This document shows, piece by piece, positions 19,458-29,522 of a stretch of 64,000 nucleotides of DNA. The stretch's first letter is position 1. Each line of letters starts with the position of its first letter. The stretch is from Thermosynechococcus vestitus BP-1 (lineage in GTDB: Bacteria > Cyanobacteriota > Cyanobacteriia > Thermosynechococcales > Thermosynechococcaceae): the NCBI RefSeq assembly GCF_000011345.1, contig NC_004113.1, positions 434,001 to 498,000 on the forward strand, written 5' to 3'. The notes below the pieces were generated by a model. It did not search any database and had not been told where the DNA came from. It saw nothing but the letters and a program-made list of their open reading frames with translations. The translations under genes and the position numbers were made by a program.

Positions 19458-20372
19458 TTATTGTGGCACAGGGGCTGTGGTTTGCAGTGCCAATCGGGTA
19501 CTCACCAGCCCCAAGATAACGCCAATGATGATCAGCAACACACCCAAGCCCGCTGACCATTCCAGGGAAACATTGCTGGCAAGGGCGCGAAAGCTGGCCT
19601 GTTGGGCTAACCACTGCTGAAGCTGTTGACTGCTTCCCCAGCCAGCCAGCCACGCCAAGGCACCGCCACCACCACCTAGGCTGGCCGCTTGAATAAATAG
19701 GGGGGTATAAATCCAAGTTTGGGTCGCACCCACGAGGGTCATGATCTCAATTTCGGGCTGGCGCACAAGGATAATCAACCGCAAAATAGCACTCACCAGA
19801 GCAACTACCGTTAAACTCAGTAGCAGCACCAAAATGAACGTGACGCCCCGCACCACTCGCTGCACACTTTGCAGGCCTGTTAGAGCGCGCTCAAGGTACT
19901 GCACGGACTCAATACCTTCTTTTTGGACAATTTGGTTAGCTAAGGGAGCCACCTGTTCGAGGCTTTGGGCGCGGATCTTGATTTCATCGCTGAGGGGATT
20001 GGTATCAAAGAGATCTAAGCCGCCCTGTTCACTTTTGAGGCCCAAATCAGCTTGCAATTCTGCCCAAGCGCGATCGCGATCAATCCAAGTGAAATCGGCT
20101 ACCCCCGGTAATGCTGCCAACTGTTGCCTAAGGCTGGCTACTTTGGCCGCGGGAAGTTCAGGGGACACATAGGCAGTAATTTCCAAGCGATTGCCAAGGG
20201 ACTCGACACTGGCACCGAGGAGGTGGGACACTTGCCAGCCCCAACCAAAAATAAACAGGGTCACGGCAACAGCAATCACAGCGGCGCCATTGAGCCAACC
20301 ACCGCGCCAGAGACTGCGGCGTACTTCCGGAAGCAAAAAGTCAAGGGTGGGTAAGGGACTCAAGTTTGCCAT
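19458..20372 (-). CDS. ftsX: FtsX-type ABC permease
   Basis: The 304-residue protein has an N-terminal membrane helix (about 27-47), an extracytoplasmic domain (about 50-165) and three further helices, the FtsX layout. FtsX with FtsE controls peptidoglycan hydrolases at the cell surface during division. The start ATG overlaps the end of ftsE by 32 bases, which supports coupled expression. Confidence 0.9.
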   Translation of the reverse strand: MANLSPLPTLDFLLPEVRRSLWRGGWLNGAAVIAVAVTLFIFGWGWQVSHLLGASVESLGNRLEITAYVSPELPAAKVASLRQQLAALPGVADFTWIDRDRAWAELQADLGLKSEQGGLDLFDTNPLSDEIKIRAQSLEQVAPLANQIVQKEGIESVQYLERALTGLQSVQRVVRGVTFILVLLLSLTVVALVSAILRLIILVRQPEIEIMTLVGATQTWIYTPLFIQAASLGGGGGALAWLAGWGSSQQLQQWLAQQASFRALASNVSLEWSAGLGVLLIIIGVILGLVSTRLALQTTAPVPQ

Positions 20373-21063
20373 GGTGCAAATGGAGAATCCGATGGGGGAC
20401 TAGGCGGGTTAAGGCTAAGTCATGGGTAGTAAAGAGGACTGTTAACCCATGTTGATGCAGACGATGGAGCAGAGCAAGAATTTGCTGGCTGGTTTGGGAA
20501 TCCAGATTACCGGTAGGTTCATCCGCTAGTAATAGCTCAGGACTACCGACAATGGCACGGGCAATGCTCACTCGCTGCTGCTCTCCCCCTGATAACGATT
20601 GGGGCTTGGCATTGGCTTTGTGGCTCAGTCCCACCAGTTTGAGTGCCGTTTGCACCCGCTGCTGAATTTCGGTTTTGGGAATACCGCGCACCAGTAGCGC
20701 AAAAGCCACGTTTTCCGCAACTGAGCGATCGCCCAAGAGCTTAAAGTCCTGAAAAATGACTCCTAAGCGCCGCCGCAACTGTGCCATCCGCCGATCCTGG
20801 TGGGGATTGACCTCCTCACCAAACAGGCGAACGATGCCCTGATCTGGTTGGAGTTGACCGCAGAGGAGTTTTAAGAGGGTGGATTTACCCGACCCCGAGG
20901 CACCCGTGAGAAAATAAAAGTCTCCCCGTCGCAGTTGCAAACTGACGCGATGTAAGCAGGGCACCGCCCCACCAAAGGACTTCGTGACTTGGTACAGTTC
21001 TGCAATGATGGCCCCCTGAGAGGTTGGTTCGCAGGGGGGTACCACGGGGGTTACTGCTGTCAT
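20341..21063 (-). CDS. ftsE: FtsE-type ABC ATPase
   Basis: This is a single ABC domain of 240 residues, with [16 protein letters not shown] (Walker A), [18 protein letters not shown] (typical of FtsE), [14 protein letters not shown] and [12 protein letters not shown]. It is the partner of the downstream FtsX. The ATG at 21063 overlaps the wecG stop as ATGA. The longer open frame would lie entirely in wecG and has been discarded. Confidence 0.92.
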   Translation of the reverse strand: MTAVTPVVPPCEPTSQGAIIAELYQVTKSFGGAVPCLHRVSLQLRRGDFYFLTGASGSGKSTLLKLLCGQLQPDQGIVRLFGEEVNPHQDRRMAQLRRRLGVIFQDFKLLGDRSVAENVAFALLVRGIPKTEIQQRVQTALKLVGLSHKANAKPQSLSGGEQQRVSIARAIVGSPELLLADEPTGNLDSQTSQQILALLHRLHQHGLTVLFTTHDLALTRLVPHRILHLHHGKLESLTHP

Positions 21064-21836
21064 CGGAATGAGAGACGCTGTCGCCCATGCAAACGACTCA
21101 GGAGTGCTTTCCATGCAAATTGGGGTAGCGCTAGCATGCGCCGCCAACGCCAGGGTTCCTGGTAAAGACGGTAGAGCCACTCCAAATGGAGTTTTTGCAT
21201 CAGTTTGGGGGCCCGCTTTTTAACCCCTGCCCAGACATCAAAACTACCGCCAACACCGACCCAAATCGCTTGGGGACAAATATGGCGGTGGCGATCGATC
21301 CAATATTCCTGACGCGGTACACCCAAAGCAACGAGGATAATATGGGGTTGTGTTTCCTGCAGCTTTTGAATGAGGGCAGCTTCCGTATCCGCATCGTGGT
21401 AGCCCGACTGCACGCCAACAATCTTTAAGTTCGGCAGTTCTCGATGCCAGCGCTCAGCCACTTTTTCTGCTACCCCCGGTGCTGCCCCATAGAAGAAGAC
21501 CCGTTTGGGCTGCGGAGAGTCATTGGCCAATCGCAAGAGGGCTTCAGCAAATTCAATCCCTGGCAGCCGGCGCACAGAGAGGCCATGTAACCTCAGGTAG
21601 AGAATGACCCCCGACCCATCGGGAATCACCAAATCAGCACGGCGTAAAACGTCAGCAAACTCTGGTGTGCGCTCCGCCAGCATCACCATCTCTGAATTGA
21701 GCGTGATCACATGTTGGCCATGACCATCTCGCTGTTGCATCAATAGCCACTCAGGGGCATTATTCACCAAATGGAGGGGAAATCCCAAAACTGAGACTTT
21801 TGCGGGAATGGTGGGTACTACAAGGGGGTAACCCAT
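21060..21836 (-). CDS. WecG/TagA/CpsF family glycosyltransferase
   Basis: The 258-residue protein shows the family core: HVITLNSEMVMLA, ADLVIPDGSGVIL, FFYGAAPGVAEKVAE, LVALGVPRQEYWI and WVGVGGSFDVWAG. These enzymes add N-acetylmannosamine or a related sugar to a lipid-linked carrier in surface polysaccharide synthesis; the exact sugar is unknown here. ATG 21836 (MGYPLVVPTIPAKV) is chosen because upstream residues are not conserved-looking. It heads the set with ftsEX, chlM and tsaE. Motif copies lie 35 and about 117 bases upstream. Confidence 0.85.
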   Translation of the reverse strand: MGYPLVVPTIPAKVSVLGFPLHLVNNAPEWLLMQQRDGHGQHVITLNSEMVMLAERTPEFADVLRRADLVIPDGSGVILYLRLHGLSVRRLPGIEFAEALLRLANDSPQPKRVFFYGAAPGVAEKVAERWHRELPNLKIVGVQSGYHDADTEAALIQKLQETQPHIILVALGVPRQEYWIDRHRHICPQAIWVGVGGSFDVWAGVKKRAPKLMQKLHLEWLYRLYQEPWRWRRMLALPQFAWKALLSRLHGRQRLSFR

Positions 21837-21870
21837 AGGAAAGTTAAGCACAAGAGACACCGAGTATCTT

Positions 21871-21884
21871 ACAGCCCTTCTCAC
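21871..21884 (-). repeat. Intergenic motif copy 2
   Basis: The minus strand reads GGTGAGAAGGGCTGTA, a weaker match to the GAAAAGGGCTGTA core, 35 bases upstream of the wecG start. Confidence 0.35.
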
Positions 21885-21952
21885 CGCAAGTGAACACTCT
21901 GAGGAAAACAGCGTGATAGCCAGAAGAAGGCTTCCGTTGTCTACTCCTATCC

Positions 21953-21969
21953 TCTGGAAAAGGGCTATA
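21953..21969 (+). repeat. Intergenic motif copy 3
   Basis: The plus strand reads TCTGGAAAAGGGCTATA. This is the only copy on the plus strand, about 160 bases upstream of psbD. Confidence 0.45.
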
Positions 21970-22130
21970 TGCATATACAGGGTCAGCACCATGGGATATG
22001 CTTTGTTGAAATCCACAAAACGGGTTTGCTAGATTAGAGTCGTTATTAAGATTCGTAAACCTGGCTCTTATCGTTCCATTGAGCTACCTCACGAATCTGT
22101 CTTTATCACTGCCCTTCGGAGTTGAATTTT

Positions 22131-23189
22131 ATGACGATCGCGATTGGACGAGCGCCAGCGGAACGGGGATGGTTTGACATCCTCGACGACTGGCTCAAAC
22201 GGGACAGATTTGTCTTTGTCGGCTGGTCAGGCATCCTGCTTTTCCCCTGCGCCTACCTGGCGCTGGGGGGCTGGCTGACCGGTACCACCTTTGTGACCTC
22301 CTGGTACACCCACGGCCTGGCCTCCAGCTACCTAGAAGGGTGCAACTTCCTCACCGTTGCCGTTTCCACCCCCGCCAACAGCATGGGGCACTCCCTGCTC
22401 CTCCTGTGGGGACCCGAAGCCCAAGGGGACTTTACCCGCTGGTGCCAACTGGGTGGTCTGTGGACCTTTATCGCCCTCCACGGCGCCTTCGGTCTCATTG
22501 GGTTCATGCTGCGGCAGTTTGAAATTGCCCGCTTGGTGGGCGTCCGTCCCTACAACGCCATTGCCTTCAGTGCCCCCATTGCCGTCTTTGTCAGCGTCTT
22601 CTTGATCTATCCCTTGGGGCAATCCAGCTGGTTCTTTGCCCCCAGCTTTGGCGTCGCCGCCATCTTCCGTTTCCTGCTCTTTTTCCAAGGGTTCCACAAC
22701 TGGACCTTGAACCCCTTCCACATGATGGGGGTAGCCGGTGTGCTAGGGGGTGCCCTGTTGTGTGCCATCCACGGCGCCACGGTGGAAAATACCCTCTTCC
22801 AAGATGGAGAAGGGGCGAGCACCTTCCGTGCCTTCAATCCCACCCAAGCGGAAGAGACCTACTCGATGGTGACGGCGAACCGTTTTTGGAGCCAAATTTT
22901 TGGGATTGCCTTCTCGAACAAGCGCTGGTTGCACTTTTTCATGTTGTTTGTGCCGGTGACGGGGCTGTGGATGAGTGCGATTGGCGTGGTGGGTCTAGCG
23001 TTGAACCTGCGGTCCTATGACTTCATTTCGCAGGAGATTCGGGCTGCGGAAGACCCTGAATTTGAGACGTTCTACACGAAGAACCTGCTGTTGAACGAGG
23101 GCATCCGTGCTTGGATGGCGCCCCAAGACCAACCCCATGAAAACTTTGTCTTCCCAGAAGAGGTACTCCCCCGTGGTAACGCTCTGTAG
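22131..23189 (+). CDS. psbD: Photosystem II reaction centre protein D2
   Basis: The 352-residue D2 protein starts [20 protein letters not shown]. Key residues fall at the expected numbers: Tyr160 (redox-active TyrD), His189 (its partner), His197 (P680 ligand) and His214 (iron/quinone ligand). ATG 22131 is preferred to the TTG at 22122, and GGAG lies about 10 bases upstream. No psbC follows, and a strong terminator comes directly after. This is therefore the solitary psbD copy and not the one in a psbDC operon, which Thermosynechococcus is known to have as well. Confidence 0.97.
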
Positions 23190-23219
23190 GGCGTAAGAAA
23201 CCTTATCCTTGTCTGAGTG

Positions 23220-23247
23220 TCCCTCTCCAAGTGGGGAGGGATTTTTT
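23220..23247 (+). terminator. Rho-independent terminator of psbD
   Basis: TCCCTCTCC-AAGT-GGGGAGGGA forms a 9-bp stem followed by T6, 30 bases after the psbD stop. It also borders the 3' end of rfbC on the other strand. Confidence 0.88.
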
Positions 23248-23249
23248 GG

Positions 23250-23798
23250 TCAGGCGAATAGGGGAAGTTCGTTAAAAGATTTGCCCTGTTGATCCTTGGC
23301 AGAAAGGAGGGGTTCGCTGTCGATGGGCCATTGAATGCCAACGGTTGGGTCATTCCAGAGTAGGGTATGTTCATCCCCTGGATGGTAGTAGTCTGTTGTT
23401 TTGTAGAGGACTTGGGCGGTGGCTGATTGCACCCAGAAGCCGTGGGCAAAGCCAGGGGGAATCCACAATTGCTGGAAGTTTTCAGCACTCAACCAAGTTC
23501 CCACCCATTGGCCACAGGTGGGTGAAGAGCGCCGCAAATCAACAGCGACATCAAAAATTTTTCCTTCAATAACGCGAATCAGTTTACCTTGGGGGTGTTG
23601 GTGCTGGTAGTGGAGTCCTCGCAAAACCCCCTGCTGGGAGGCGGAGTGATTATCTTGGACAAAGGTCACTGCCAAGCCTGTGGCAGCCATAAAGGCTCGT
23701 TGATTATAGCTTTCTAGGAAAAAGCCCCGCTGATCGCGAAAGACCTGCAGTTCCAAGAGCAGAACGTCAGCGATCGCCAGCGGTTGTACCTTGACCAT
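23250..23798 (-). CDS. rfbC: dTDP-4-dehydrorhamnose 3,5-epimerase
   Basis: The 182-residue cupin enzyme has GFFLESYNQRAF, VTFVQDNHSASQQGVLRGLHYQ (substrate-binding region with the catalytic His), the IFDVAVDLRRSSPT stretch and WIPPGFAHGFWV. It carries out the third step of dTDP-L-rhamnose synthesis for surface polysaccharides. Its start overlaps the end of rfbA, so rfbB-rfbA-rfbC form one unit. The fourth gene, rfbD, is not next to them. Confidence 0.93.
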   Translation of the reverse strand: MVKVQPLAIADVLLLELQVFRDQRGFFLESYNQRAFMAATGLAVTFVQDNHSASQQGVLRGLHYQHQHPQGKLIRVIEGKIFDVAVDLRRSSPTCGQWVGTWLSAENFQQLWIPPGFAHGFWVQSATAQVLYKTTDYYHPGDEHTLLWNDPTVGIQWPIDSEPLLSAKDQQGKSFNELPLFA

Positions 23799-24678
23799 GC
23801 ATTCCTCCTGTCACTTCTGCCCAAACTTGCAAGAGATATTGGCCGTAGCTACTTTTGCGCAGGGGCTGTGCCAGTTCATAGAGTTGCTGCGGTGTGATGT
23901 AACCCCGGTGCAGGGCAATTTCCTCTAGACAGCCAATTTTCAGCCCTTGCCGTTCCTCTAGGGTACGAATAAAGCTACTGGCCTGTTGCAGTAGATCATG
24001 GGTACCCGTATCCAGCCACGCATAGCCCCGTCCAAGCAATTCCACCCGCAGTTGCCCCTTTTCCAGGTAAAGGCGGTTGAGGTCGGTAATTTCCAGTTCT
24101 CCCCGCGCTGAAGGTTGCAGTTGAGCTGCCAAATCACACACCTGATGGTCATAAAAATATATCCCCGGCACGGCATAGTTGGACTTGGGCACTGCTGGCT
24201 TTTCCTCGATACCGAGAACGCGACCGCTGGCATCGAATTCGAGAACGCCGTACTGCTGCGGATTGGCCACCCGGTAGCCAAAGATCATTGCCCCTGCCGT
24301 CAGTTGAGCGGCCCGCTGCAACTTTTCCGAGAGATCATGACCGTAGAGAAGATTATCCCCAAGGGTCAGGCACACGGGTTCCCCTTGCAAAAATTCGCGC
24401 CCTAAAATAAAGGCTTCCGCTAAACCGTTGGGCTGTGGCTGCACACAATAGCTCAGGGATAAGCCCCACTGATGACCATCCCCCAGAAGTTTCTCAAAAA
24501 GATAGAGGTGCTCTGGGGTAGAAATAATGAGAATCTCCCGAATCCCCGCCAACATCAAAACTGAGAGGGGATAATAAATCATCGGCTTATCGTAGATGGG
24601 CATCAGTTGTTTACTGATCACCTGGGTTAGGGGATAGAGACGCGTACCTGAGCCACCAGCGAGAATAATTCCTCTCAT
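23767..24678 (-). CDS. rfbA: Glucose-1-phosphate thymidylyltransferase
   Basis: The 303-residue nucleotidyltransferase starts [18 protein letters not shown] with the nucleotide-binding GGSGTRL and continues [20 protein letters not shown] and LGDNLLYG. It makes dTDP-glucose, the first step of the dTDP-rhamnose route. ATG 24678 forms an ATGA overlap with the rfbB stop. The open frame beyond it lies in rfbB and is not used. Confidence 0.94.
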   Translation of the reverse strand: MRGIILAGGSGTRLYPLTQVISKQLMPIYDKPMIYYPLSVLMLAGIREILIISTPEHLYLFEKLLGDGHQWGLSLSYCVQPQPNGLAEAFILGREFLQGEPVCLTLGDNLLYGHDLSEKLQRAAQLTAGAMIFGYRVANPQQYGVLEFDASGRVLGIEEKPAVPKSNYAVPGIYFYDHQVCDLAAQLQPSARGELEITDLNRLYLEKGQLRVELLGRGYAWLDTGTHDLLQQASSFIRTLEERQGLKIGCLEEIALHRGYITPQQLYELAQPLRKSSYGQYLLQVWAEVTGGMHGQGTTAGDR

Positions 24679-25754
24679 GGGCGATGAGTGAGAACGCTGC
24701 CGTAGTGGGTGACCAGCCAAGCACTGTAGTCGGCGGTGCGCGCTGCTTCCACCCAGTCTTGATGGGCAAGATACCACTGCACCGTTTTTTCTAAGCCACT
24801 ACTAAAGGTTTCTCGGGGCTGCCACCCTAGTTCCCGCTGAATTTTAGTCGCATCAATGGCGTAGCGGCGATCGTGACCGGGGCGATCGCTCACAAAGGTA
24901 ATTAAGCTGCGGTAATTCAAATGAGGCCGGGGCAGAAGAGTTTGCAGCAGATCACAGAGGGTTTGCACGACCTCAAGGTTAGGCTTTTCGCAATTGCCGC
25001 CAATGTTGTAGGTTTGGCCCACCTGCCCCTTTTGCCAGACGGTGTAGAGGGCGCGGCAGTGATCCTCAACGTAGAGCCAATCCCGCACGTTTTGACCATC
25101 CCCATATATTGGCAGCGGTTGCCCCGCCAAGGCTTGGCAGATCATCAGGGGGATGAGTTTTTCCGGAAACTGGTAGGGGCCGTAGTTGTTGGAGCAATTG
25201 GTTGTCAGGGTGGGCAGGCCGTAGGTGTGGTGGTAGGCACGCACCAGGTGATCTGAGGCAGCCTTTGAGGCAGCATAGGGACTGTTGGGGGCATAGGGGG
25301 TGTCTTCCCGAAAGGGGGGATCCTCAGGACCAAGACTGCCATAGACTTCATCGGTGGAAATGTGAATGAAGCGGAACCTCTCCTGGGCCCCAGGGGGTAA
25401 CTGTTGCCAGTAGGTTTTGACTTCCTCTAGGAGATTGGCGGTCCCAACCACATTGGTTTGGATGAAGTCTTGGGGACTATTGATCGAGCGATCGACATGG
25501 CTCTCAGCCGCAAAGTGAATCACAGCGTCGGGCTGGAAGCTTTGCAACAGATCCTGGACAAGGGGGCGATCGCCCACATCTCCCCTGACAAATTGGTAAT
25601 TGGGCAGTTGCTCCAGCATGGCTAGGGTAGCGGGGTGACAGGCATAGGTCACCTTATCAAGGTTGAGGACTGTACCCCAGCCCTCTGTCAGGGCAAGCCG
25701 CACAAAGTTGGCGCCAATAAACCCGCCACCGCCAGTCACCAAAAACTTCATCAT
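24675..25754 (-). CDS. rfbB: dTDP-glucose 4,6-dehydratase
   Basis: This 359-residue extended SDR enzyme has the NAD loop [16 protein letters not shown], the catalytic [11 protein letters not shown] and the YAASKAASD (YxxxK) motif. It performs the second step of dTDP-rhamnose synthesis. It is the first gene of the rfbBAC unit and is divergent from the cytosine deaminase gene. Confidence 0.94.
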   Translation of the reverse strand: MMKFLVTGGGGFIGANFVRLALTEGWGTVLNLDKVTYACHPATLAMLEQLPNYQFVRGDVGDRPLVQDLLQSFQPDAVIHFAAESHVDRSINSPQDFIQTNVVGTANLLEEVKTYWQQLPPGAQERFRFIHISTDEVYGSLGPEDPPFREDTPYAPNSPYAASKAASDHLVRAYHHTYGLPTLTTNCSNNYGPYQFPEKLIPLMICQALAGQPLPIYGDGQNVRDWLYVEDHCRALYTVWQKGQVGQTYNIGGNCEKPNLEVVQTLCDLLQTLLPRPHLNYRSLITFVSDRPGHDRRYAIDATKIQRELGWQPRETFSSGLEKTVQWYLAHQDWVEAARTADYSAWLVTHYGSVLTHRP

Positions 25755-25903
25755 GGATATTTTTGGAGATTGTGCTACCAGATTCTAGATGGCATCGTAC
25801 CAAGACTAGACACCCAACCTACATCAACTTAACATACATTGAAAAAAAGCGGTTTACTAGAAATCAAAGAAATCAAAATCAATATTCGCTGAGGGAAATA
25901 ACG

Positions 25904-26353
25904 ATGGATGAATTTATGGCGGCGGCGATCGCCGAAGCAGAACAGGGACTGCAAGAAGGCGGCATTCCCATTGGTTCCGTCTTGGTGCGCCATGGCCAAA
26001 TCATTGGTCGTGGTCACAACCAGCGGGTACAGCGGGGCAGTCCGATTCTGCATGCTGAGATTGACTGTCTGGCCAATGCAGGTCGCATCGGTCGCTATGA
26101 TGATACGGTGTTGTACTCCACACTGATGCCCTGCTATCTCTGTGCTGGTGCTGTGGTGCAGTTTGGCATCAAAAAGGTGATTGCTGGTGAATCCCAGACC
26201 TTTGCGGGAGCACGGGAGTTTATGGAAGCCCACGGCGTTGAGGTGATTGACCTGAACTTGGAGCGATGCCAGCAGCTAATGCGCGACTTTATTGCCCAGT
26301 ATCCCCAGCTCTGGTTTGAGGACATTGGCAAACTCACATCCAAAGAAGCGTAG
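25904..26353 (+). CDS. Fungal-type cytosine deaminase
   Basis: The 149-residue zinc deaminase has the HAEIDCLAN (HxE) and PCYLCAGAV (PCxxC) zinc and catalytic motifs. Across its whole length it matches the pattern of yeast cytosine deaminase Fcy1 from memory, with GGIPIGSVL, GRGHNQRVQRGSPILHAEI and the C-terminal WFEDIG. It is therefore more likely a cytosine deaminase than a tRNA adenosine deaminase or a guanine deaminase. ATG 25904 (MDEFMAAAIAEAEQG) is chosen over the longer frame, and GGGAAATAACG lies just upstream. Confidence 0.82.
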   Translation: MDEFMAAAIAEAEQGLQEGGIPIGSVLVRHGQIIGRGHNQRVQRGSPILHAEIDCLANAGRIGRYDDTVLYSTLMPCYLCAGAVVQFGIKKVIAGESQTFAGAREFMEAHGVEVIDLNLERCQQLMRDFIAQYPQLWFEDIGKLTSKEA

Positions 26354-26359
26354 CAAAAT

Positions 26360-27511
26360 TTAGGAGACAGGAATACGCGGCAAGCGGTTCTTGAAGCCGC
26401 AGAGAATTTCCCAGGTAATTGTGCCGAGGGCTTCCGCCCAAGTCTCCACCGTCAGGCAGTCGCCGCCATCTTCCCCAAGGAGGGTGACCACATCTCCCTC
26501 CTGTAAGCCATCCATATCACTGACATCAATCATGAGTTGATCCATCGTAATTGCCCCCACTTGGCGCAGCCGTTTTCCCTGGACTAGGACTTCGAGCTTG
26601 TTGGAAAGAAGACGCGGCACCCCATCGGCATAGCCAATGCCAACAACGGCAATTTTCATCGGCTGAGGGGCAATAAATTGATGACCGTAGCTAATGCCTG
26701 TCCCAGCGGGAATCTCTTTCAAGAGGGTAATGCGCGATCGCACCTGCATGACTGGTCGCAGGGGCACGACACCCCGTAAATGGGACGCAGGATACACGCC
26801 GTAGAGGCTCAAACCAATGCGCACCATGTCGTAGTGACTACTGCGGTTGGCCAATGTTGCTGCCGAATTGGCCATGTGACGGCGCACAGGGCCTAAACCC
26901 AGGGCGGAAATTTGTTCCCATACCTGTTCAAAGTAGGCCTGCTGCTGCCGCATCAAACTGGCATCCGGATCATCGGCACTGGCAAAGTGGGAGTAAATCC
27001 CCTGAATGCGCAGGTGAGGTAGCCGCTGCACAAACTGCACAAAACCCACCGCATCCTGCCAGGGACAGCCCAAGCGAGACATACCCGTATCAATCATCAA
27101 ATGGACATCAAGGGGTTCGCGCAGGCGATCGGCGTAGTCGGAGAAAATCAGGGCTTGCTTGGGTGTAGAGAGGGTAGGCTGAAGCTGCCACTGGGCCATC
27201 ATCTGGACTTGGACGGGCAAATTGACGGATCCCAAGACCAAAATAGGCGCTGTAATCCCTGCCTGCCGTAGAGCAATCCCTTCCGGAATCGTTGCCACCC
27301 CTAGCCACGTCGCACCGTGGGCTAAAACCGTCTGTGCCACAGTGAGCGCACCATGACCATAGGCATCTGCCTTCACCACGGCTAAAAGTTCCGTTGTCGG
27401 TGCTAGCCACTGACGCAAGCTGCGCGTATTAGCGGCCAATGCTGCCAAATCAATTTCAATCCATGCCCGCTCACACTCATGGGAACTGGTGAGCTGTTCT
27501 TGACTGAGCAT
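26360..27511 (-). CDS. alr: Alanine racemase
   Basis: The 383-residue PLP enzyme makes D-alanine for peptidoglycan. The PLP lysine is in AVVKADAYGHG near residue 40. SHFASADDP, the RIGLSLYGVYP strand and the catalytic tyrosine region GTGISYGHQFI are intact. ATG 27511 (MLSQEQLTSSHECERAW) is preferred to the frame extension to 27598. It faces murI across a 317-base divergent gap, putting two cell-wall racemases head to head. Confidence 0.94.
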   Translation of the reverse strand: MLSQEQLTSSHECERAWIEIDLAALAANTRSLRQWLAPTTELLAVVKADAYGHGALTVAQTVLAHGATWLGVATIPEGIALRQAGITAPILVLGSVNLPVQVQMMAQWQLQPTLSTPKQALIFSDYADRLREPLDVHLMIDTGMSRLGCPWQDAVGFVQFVQRLPHLRIQGIYSHFASADDPDASLMRQQQAYFEQVWEQISALGLGPVRRHMANSAATLANRSSHYDMVRIGLSLYGVYPASHLRGVVPLRPVMQVRSRITLLKEIPAGTGISYGHQFIAPQPMKIAVVGIGYADGVPRLLSNKLEVLVQGKRLRQVGAITMDQLMIDVSDMDGLQEGDVVTLLGEDGGDCLTVETWAEALGTITWEILCGFKNRLPRIPVS

Positions 27512-27828
27512 TGTTGTTTCTATCCTCACACCATAACTCCCGCGTAGGGAATGACTAACCCTACAGCCACTGAGAGTCTGTGATTCAATGTATATCACTC
27601 TATGTTCAGTCCTAGGGTCAACATTCGGTTCTTGGTAAAACCTGCTAGAGTGGCACTACAGCCCTTTCCAAGATATACAGTCCATCCAGGGGAGGTCTTT
27701 CTTCCCCAGAGGGCCTCTGGCGGTTTTGAGCGGGTTTCATTTCCGTAAAAAGGGCGGTAGATTGACTGTGGTTGCCCTCTTTCTGAACGGGGCAAGGCCA
27801 TTTTTGTTGGTGTGAGGTCGAGGGTCGA
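27512..27828. promoter_or_regulatory. Divergent alr-murI intergenic region
   Basis: This 317-base gap must hold the promoters of both racemase genes. It contains a motif copy at 27657-27673. The open frames inside it do not look coding, and I could not fix either promoter. Confidence 0.4.
27657..27673 (-). repeat. Intergenic motif copy 4
   Basis: The minus strand reads TCTTGGAAAGGGCTGTA, about 146 bases upstream of the alr start. Confidence 0.5.
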
Positions 27829-28722
27829 GTGAACAACTGGCACAAGATATCCCTAGGGCTCAATCCCCTGGGAGCGATTGGTGTGTTTGACAGTGGGGTG
27901 GGGGGCCTAACGGTTTTACAGGCACTCCAAAGTCGTTTACCCCAAGAATCGTTTCTCTACTTTGGTGATACAGCACGGTTGCCCTATGGGACTCGCCGCC
28001 GCAGCGAAATCCTCCAATATGTGCGGGAGATTCTCAGGTGGATGCATGCCCAGGGTGTCAAGATGGCAGTGATGGCCTGCAACACCAGTTCAGCCCTTGC
28101 CTTGACACAGGTGCGCAGTGAGTTTTGCTTTCCGATCCTGGGTTTGATTGTCCCCACTGCCAAAATAGCGGTCACGCTGGGAAAGCGCATTGGTGTGATT
28201 GCCACGCCCGCAACCGTTAAAAGTGGTGCCTATGCACGGGCACTTCAGGAATTCTCCCCCACGGTGGCGATCGCCCAAGTGGCGTGTCCTGAGTTTGTCC
28301 CCCTTGTGGAAAGCAATTGCCTAGAGGGCGATCGCGTCCATCGCATTGTGCGTCAGACCCTAAGCCCGCTAGTGGAATTTGACCCCGATGTCCTCATTTA
28401 TGGTTGCACCCATTACCCCCACCTGCGCCATGTGATTGAGCAGTATGTGCCCACAACGGTTCATCACCTTGATCCTGCCCATGCAGTTGCCCGTGCCGCC
28501 GTGCGCAAATTAGAGGCCATGAATTTGGCAACTCCCTGCCCCCAAGGCCAAGTGCAATTTTATGTCAGTGGGATACCCGAACAATTTGCCCAGTTAGCTA
28601 GTCAGTGGCTGGGATACTACCCAACGGTGGAACATTTGCCCTTAAGTGTCTTAACCCAATGCGATTCGCCCCTAGGGATCACCGTACCGCCACCAAAGCC
28701 CTCTGCCGTTGTTGCCAGCTAG
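27829..28722 (+). CDS. murI: Glutamate racemase
   Basis: The 297-residue enzyme supplies D-glutamate for peptidoglycan. It has GVFDSGVGGLTVL, the first catalytic cysteine in MACNTSSALAL and the second in YGCTHYPHL. The GTG at 27829 gives a normal N-terminus; a start a few codons later is possible. It lies upstream of a Bax inhibitor family gene. Confidence 0.93.
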   Translation: MNNWHKISLGLNPLGAIGVFDSGVGGLTVLQALQSRLPQESFLYFGDTARLPYGTRRRSEILQYVREILRWMHAQGVKMAVMACNTSSALALTQVRSEFCFPILGLIVPTAKIAVTLGKRIGVIATPATVKSGAYARALQEFSPTVAIAQVACPEFVPLVESNCLEGDRVHRIVRQTLSPLVEFDPDVLIYGCTHYPHLRHVIEQYVPTTVHHLDPAHAVARAAVRKLEAMNLATPCPQGQVQFYVSGIPEQFAQLASQWLGYYPTVEHLPLSVLTQCDSPLGITVPPPKPSAVVAS

Positions 28723-28799
28723 GCGCCCTGGGGAATTTTGGCACAATAGAACTATGCCATCTGGCCGTGTTGTCTATTCACCCCCCTTGGAGGATTCCC

Positions 28800-29522
28800 G
28801 TGAGTAGTACCAGTAATTTTCAAGAGGCAATTCGCGAAGCGCGCCGTAGTGCGCTTGTCGGCCCTAATGTTATTCGCAATGCCTTACCCTTTTTGGGTGG
28901 GGGTCTTATCCTTACCGCCATCGGCAGCTGGGGTGGTCTTGGGGTTCTAAGTGCCGCCCCCCAACTGTTCATGCCCACTTTCATTGGGGCAATGATTGCT
29001 GAGCTGGTGCTCTTTTTTGTGGCGCAGGGAGCAGCTAGCAAAGGGAATAATGGGCTGGCACTGCCCCTGTTGGCCACCTACAGCCTGCTGTCGGGCTATA
29101 CCCTTTCTGGTTTGATTGCGGTTGCCCTCAGTACAGTGGGCATTACGGGCATTATCATTGCCGCTGCAGGCTGTGGCATCACCTTTATGGCCGCTAGCCC
29201 TATTGGCTCAAATCTGTCGGAGCGGGATGGCTTTGCCCTTGCCAAAACGGTACAACTGGGGATCATTGCCCTGCTGGTGGTGCTGCTTCTCCAGTTAGTC
29301 TTCAGCTTCTTTGGTGTCTTTACGCCTACGTTTTTGGAAATTGCGATTTCTGGCATCGGCGTGGTGCTCTTTGTGGGGGCTGCGGTGGTGGACTTTTTTG
29401 TCCTGCCCCGTACCTACCGCGACGATCAGTATCTTTCTGCCGCCCTTTCGATGTACTTGACCTACATCAACCTCTTTATCTTTATCCTGCGGTTACTGAT
29501 TGCCCTCAATCGCAGCCGCTAG
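28800..29522 (+). CDS. Bax inhibitor-1/YccA family membrane protein
   Basis: The 240-residue protein has about seven hydrophobic helices, with the family-like elements [27 protein letters not shown] and [15 protein letters not shown] near the C-terminus. Members are membrane-stress proteins or calcium-leak channels; a bacterial role is not firmly known. The GTG at 28800 is chosen because the longer frame runs back into murI. Its stop overlaps the aroC stop by 4 bases. Confidence 0.82.
   Translation: MSSTSNFQEAIREARRSALVGPNVIRNALPFLGGGLILTAIGSWGGLGVLSAAPQLFMPTFIGAMIAELVLFFVAQGAASKGNNGLALPLLATYSLLSGYTLSGLIAVALSTVGITGIIIAAAGCGITFMAASPIGSNLSERDGFALAKTVQLGIIALLVVLLLQLVFSFFGVFTPTFLEIAISGIGVVLFVGAAVVDFFVLPRTYRDDQYLSAALSMYLTYINLFIFILRLLIALNRSR

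Noticed and set aside
27595-27843. Minus-strand frames in the alr-murI gap
   Set aside because: No ribosome site or protein-like sequence was seen, and the region must hold two promoters.
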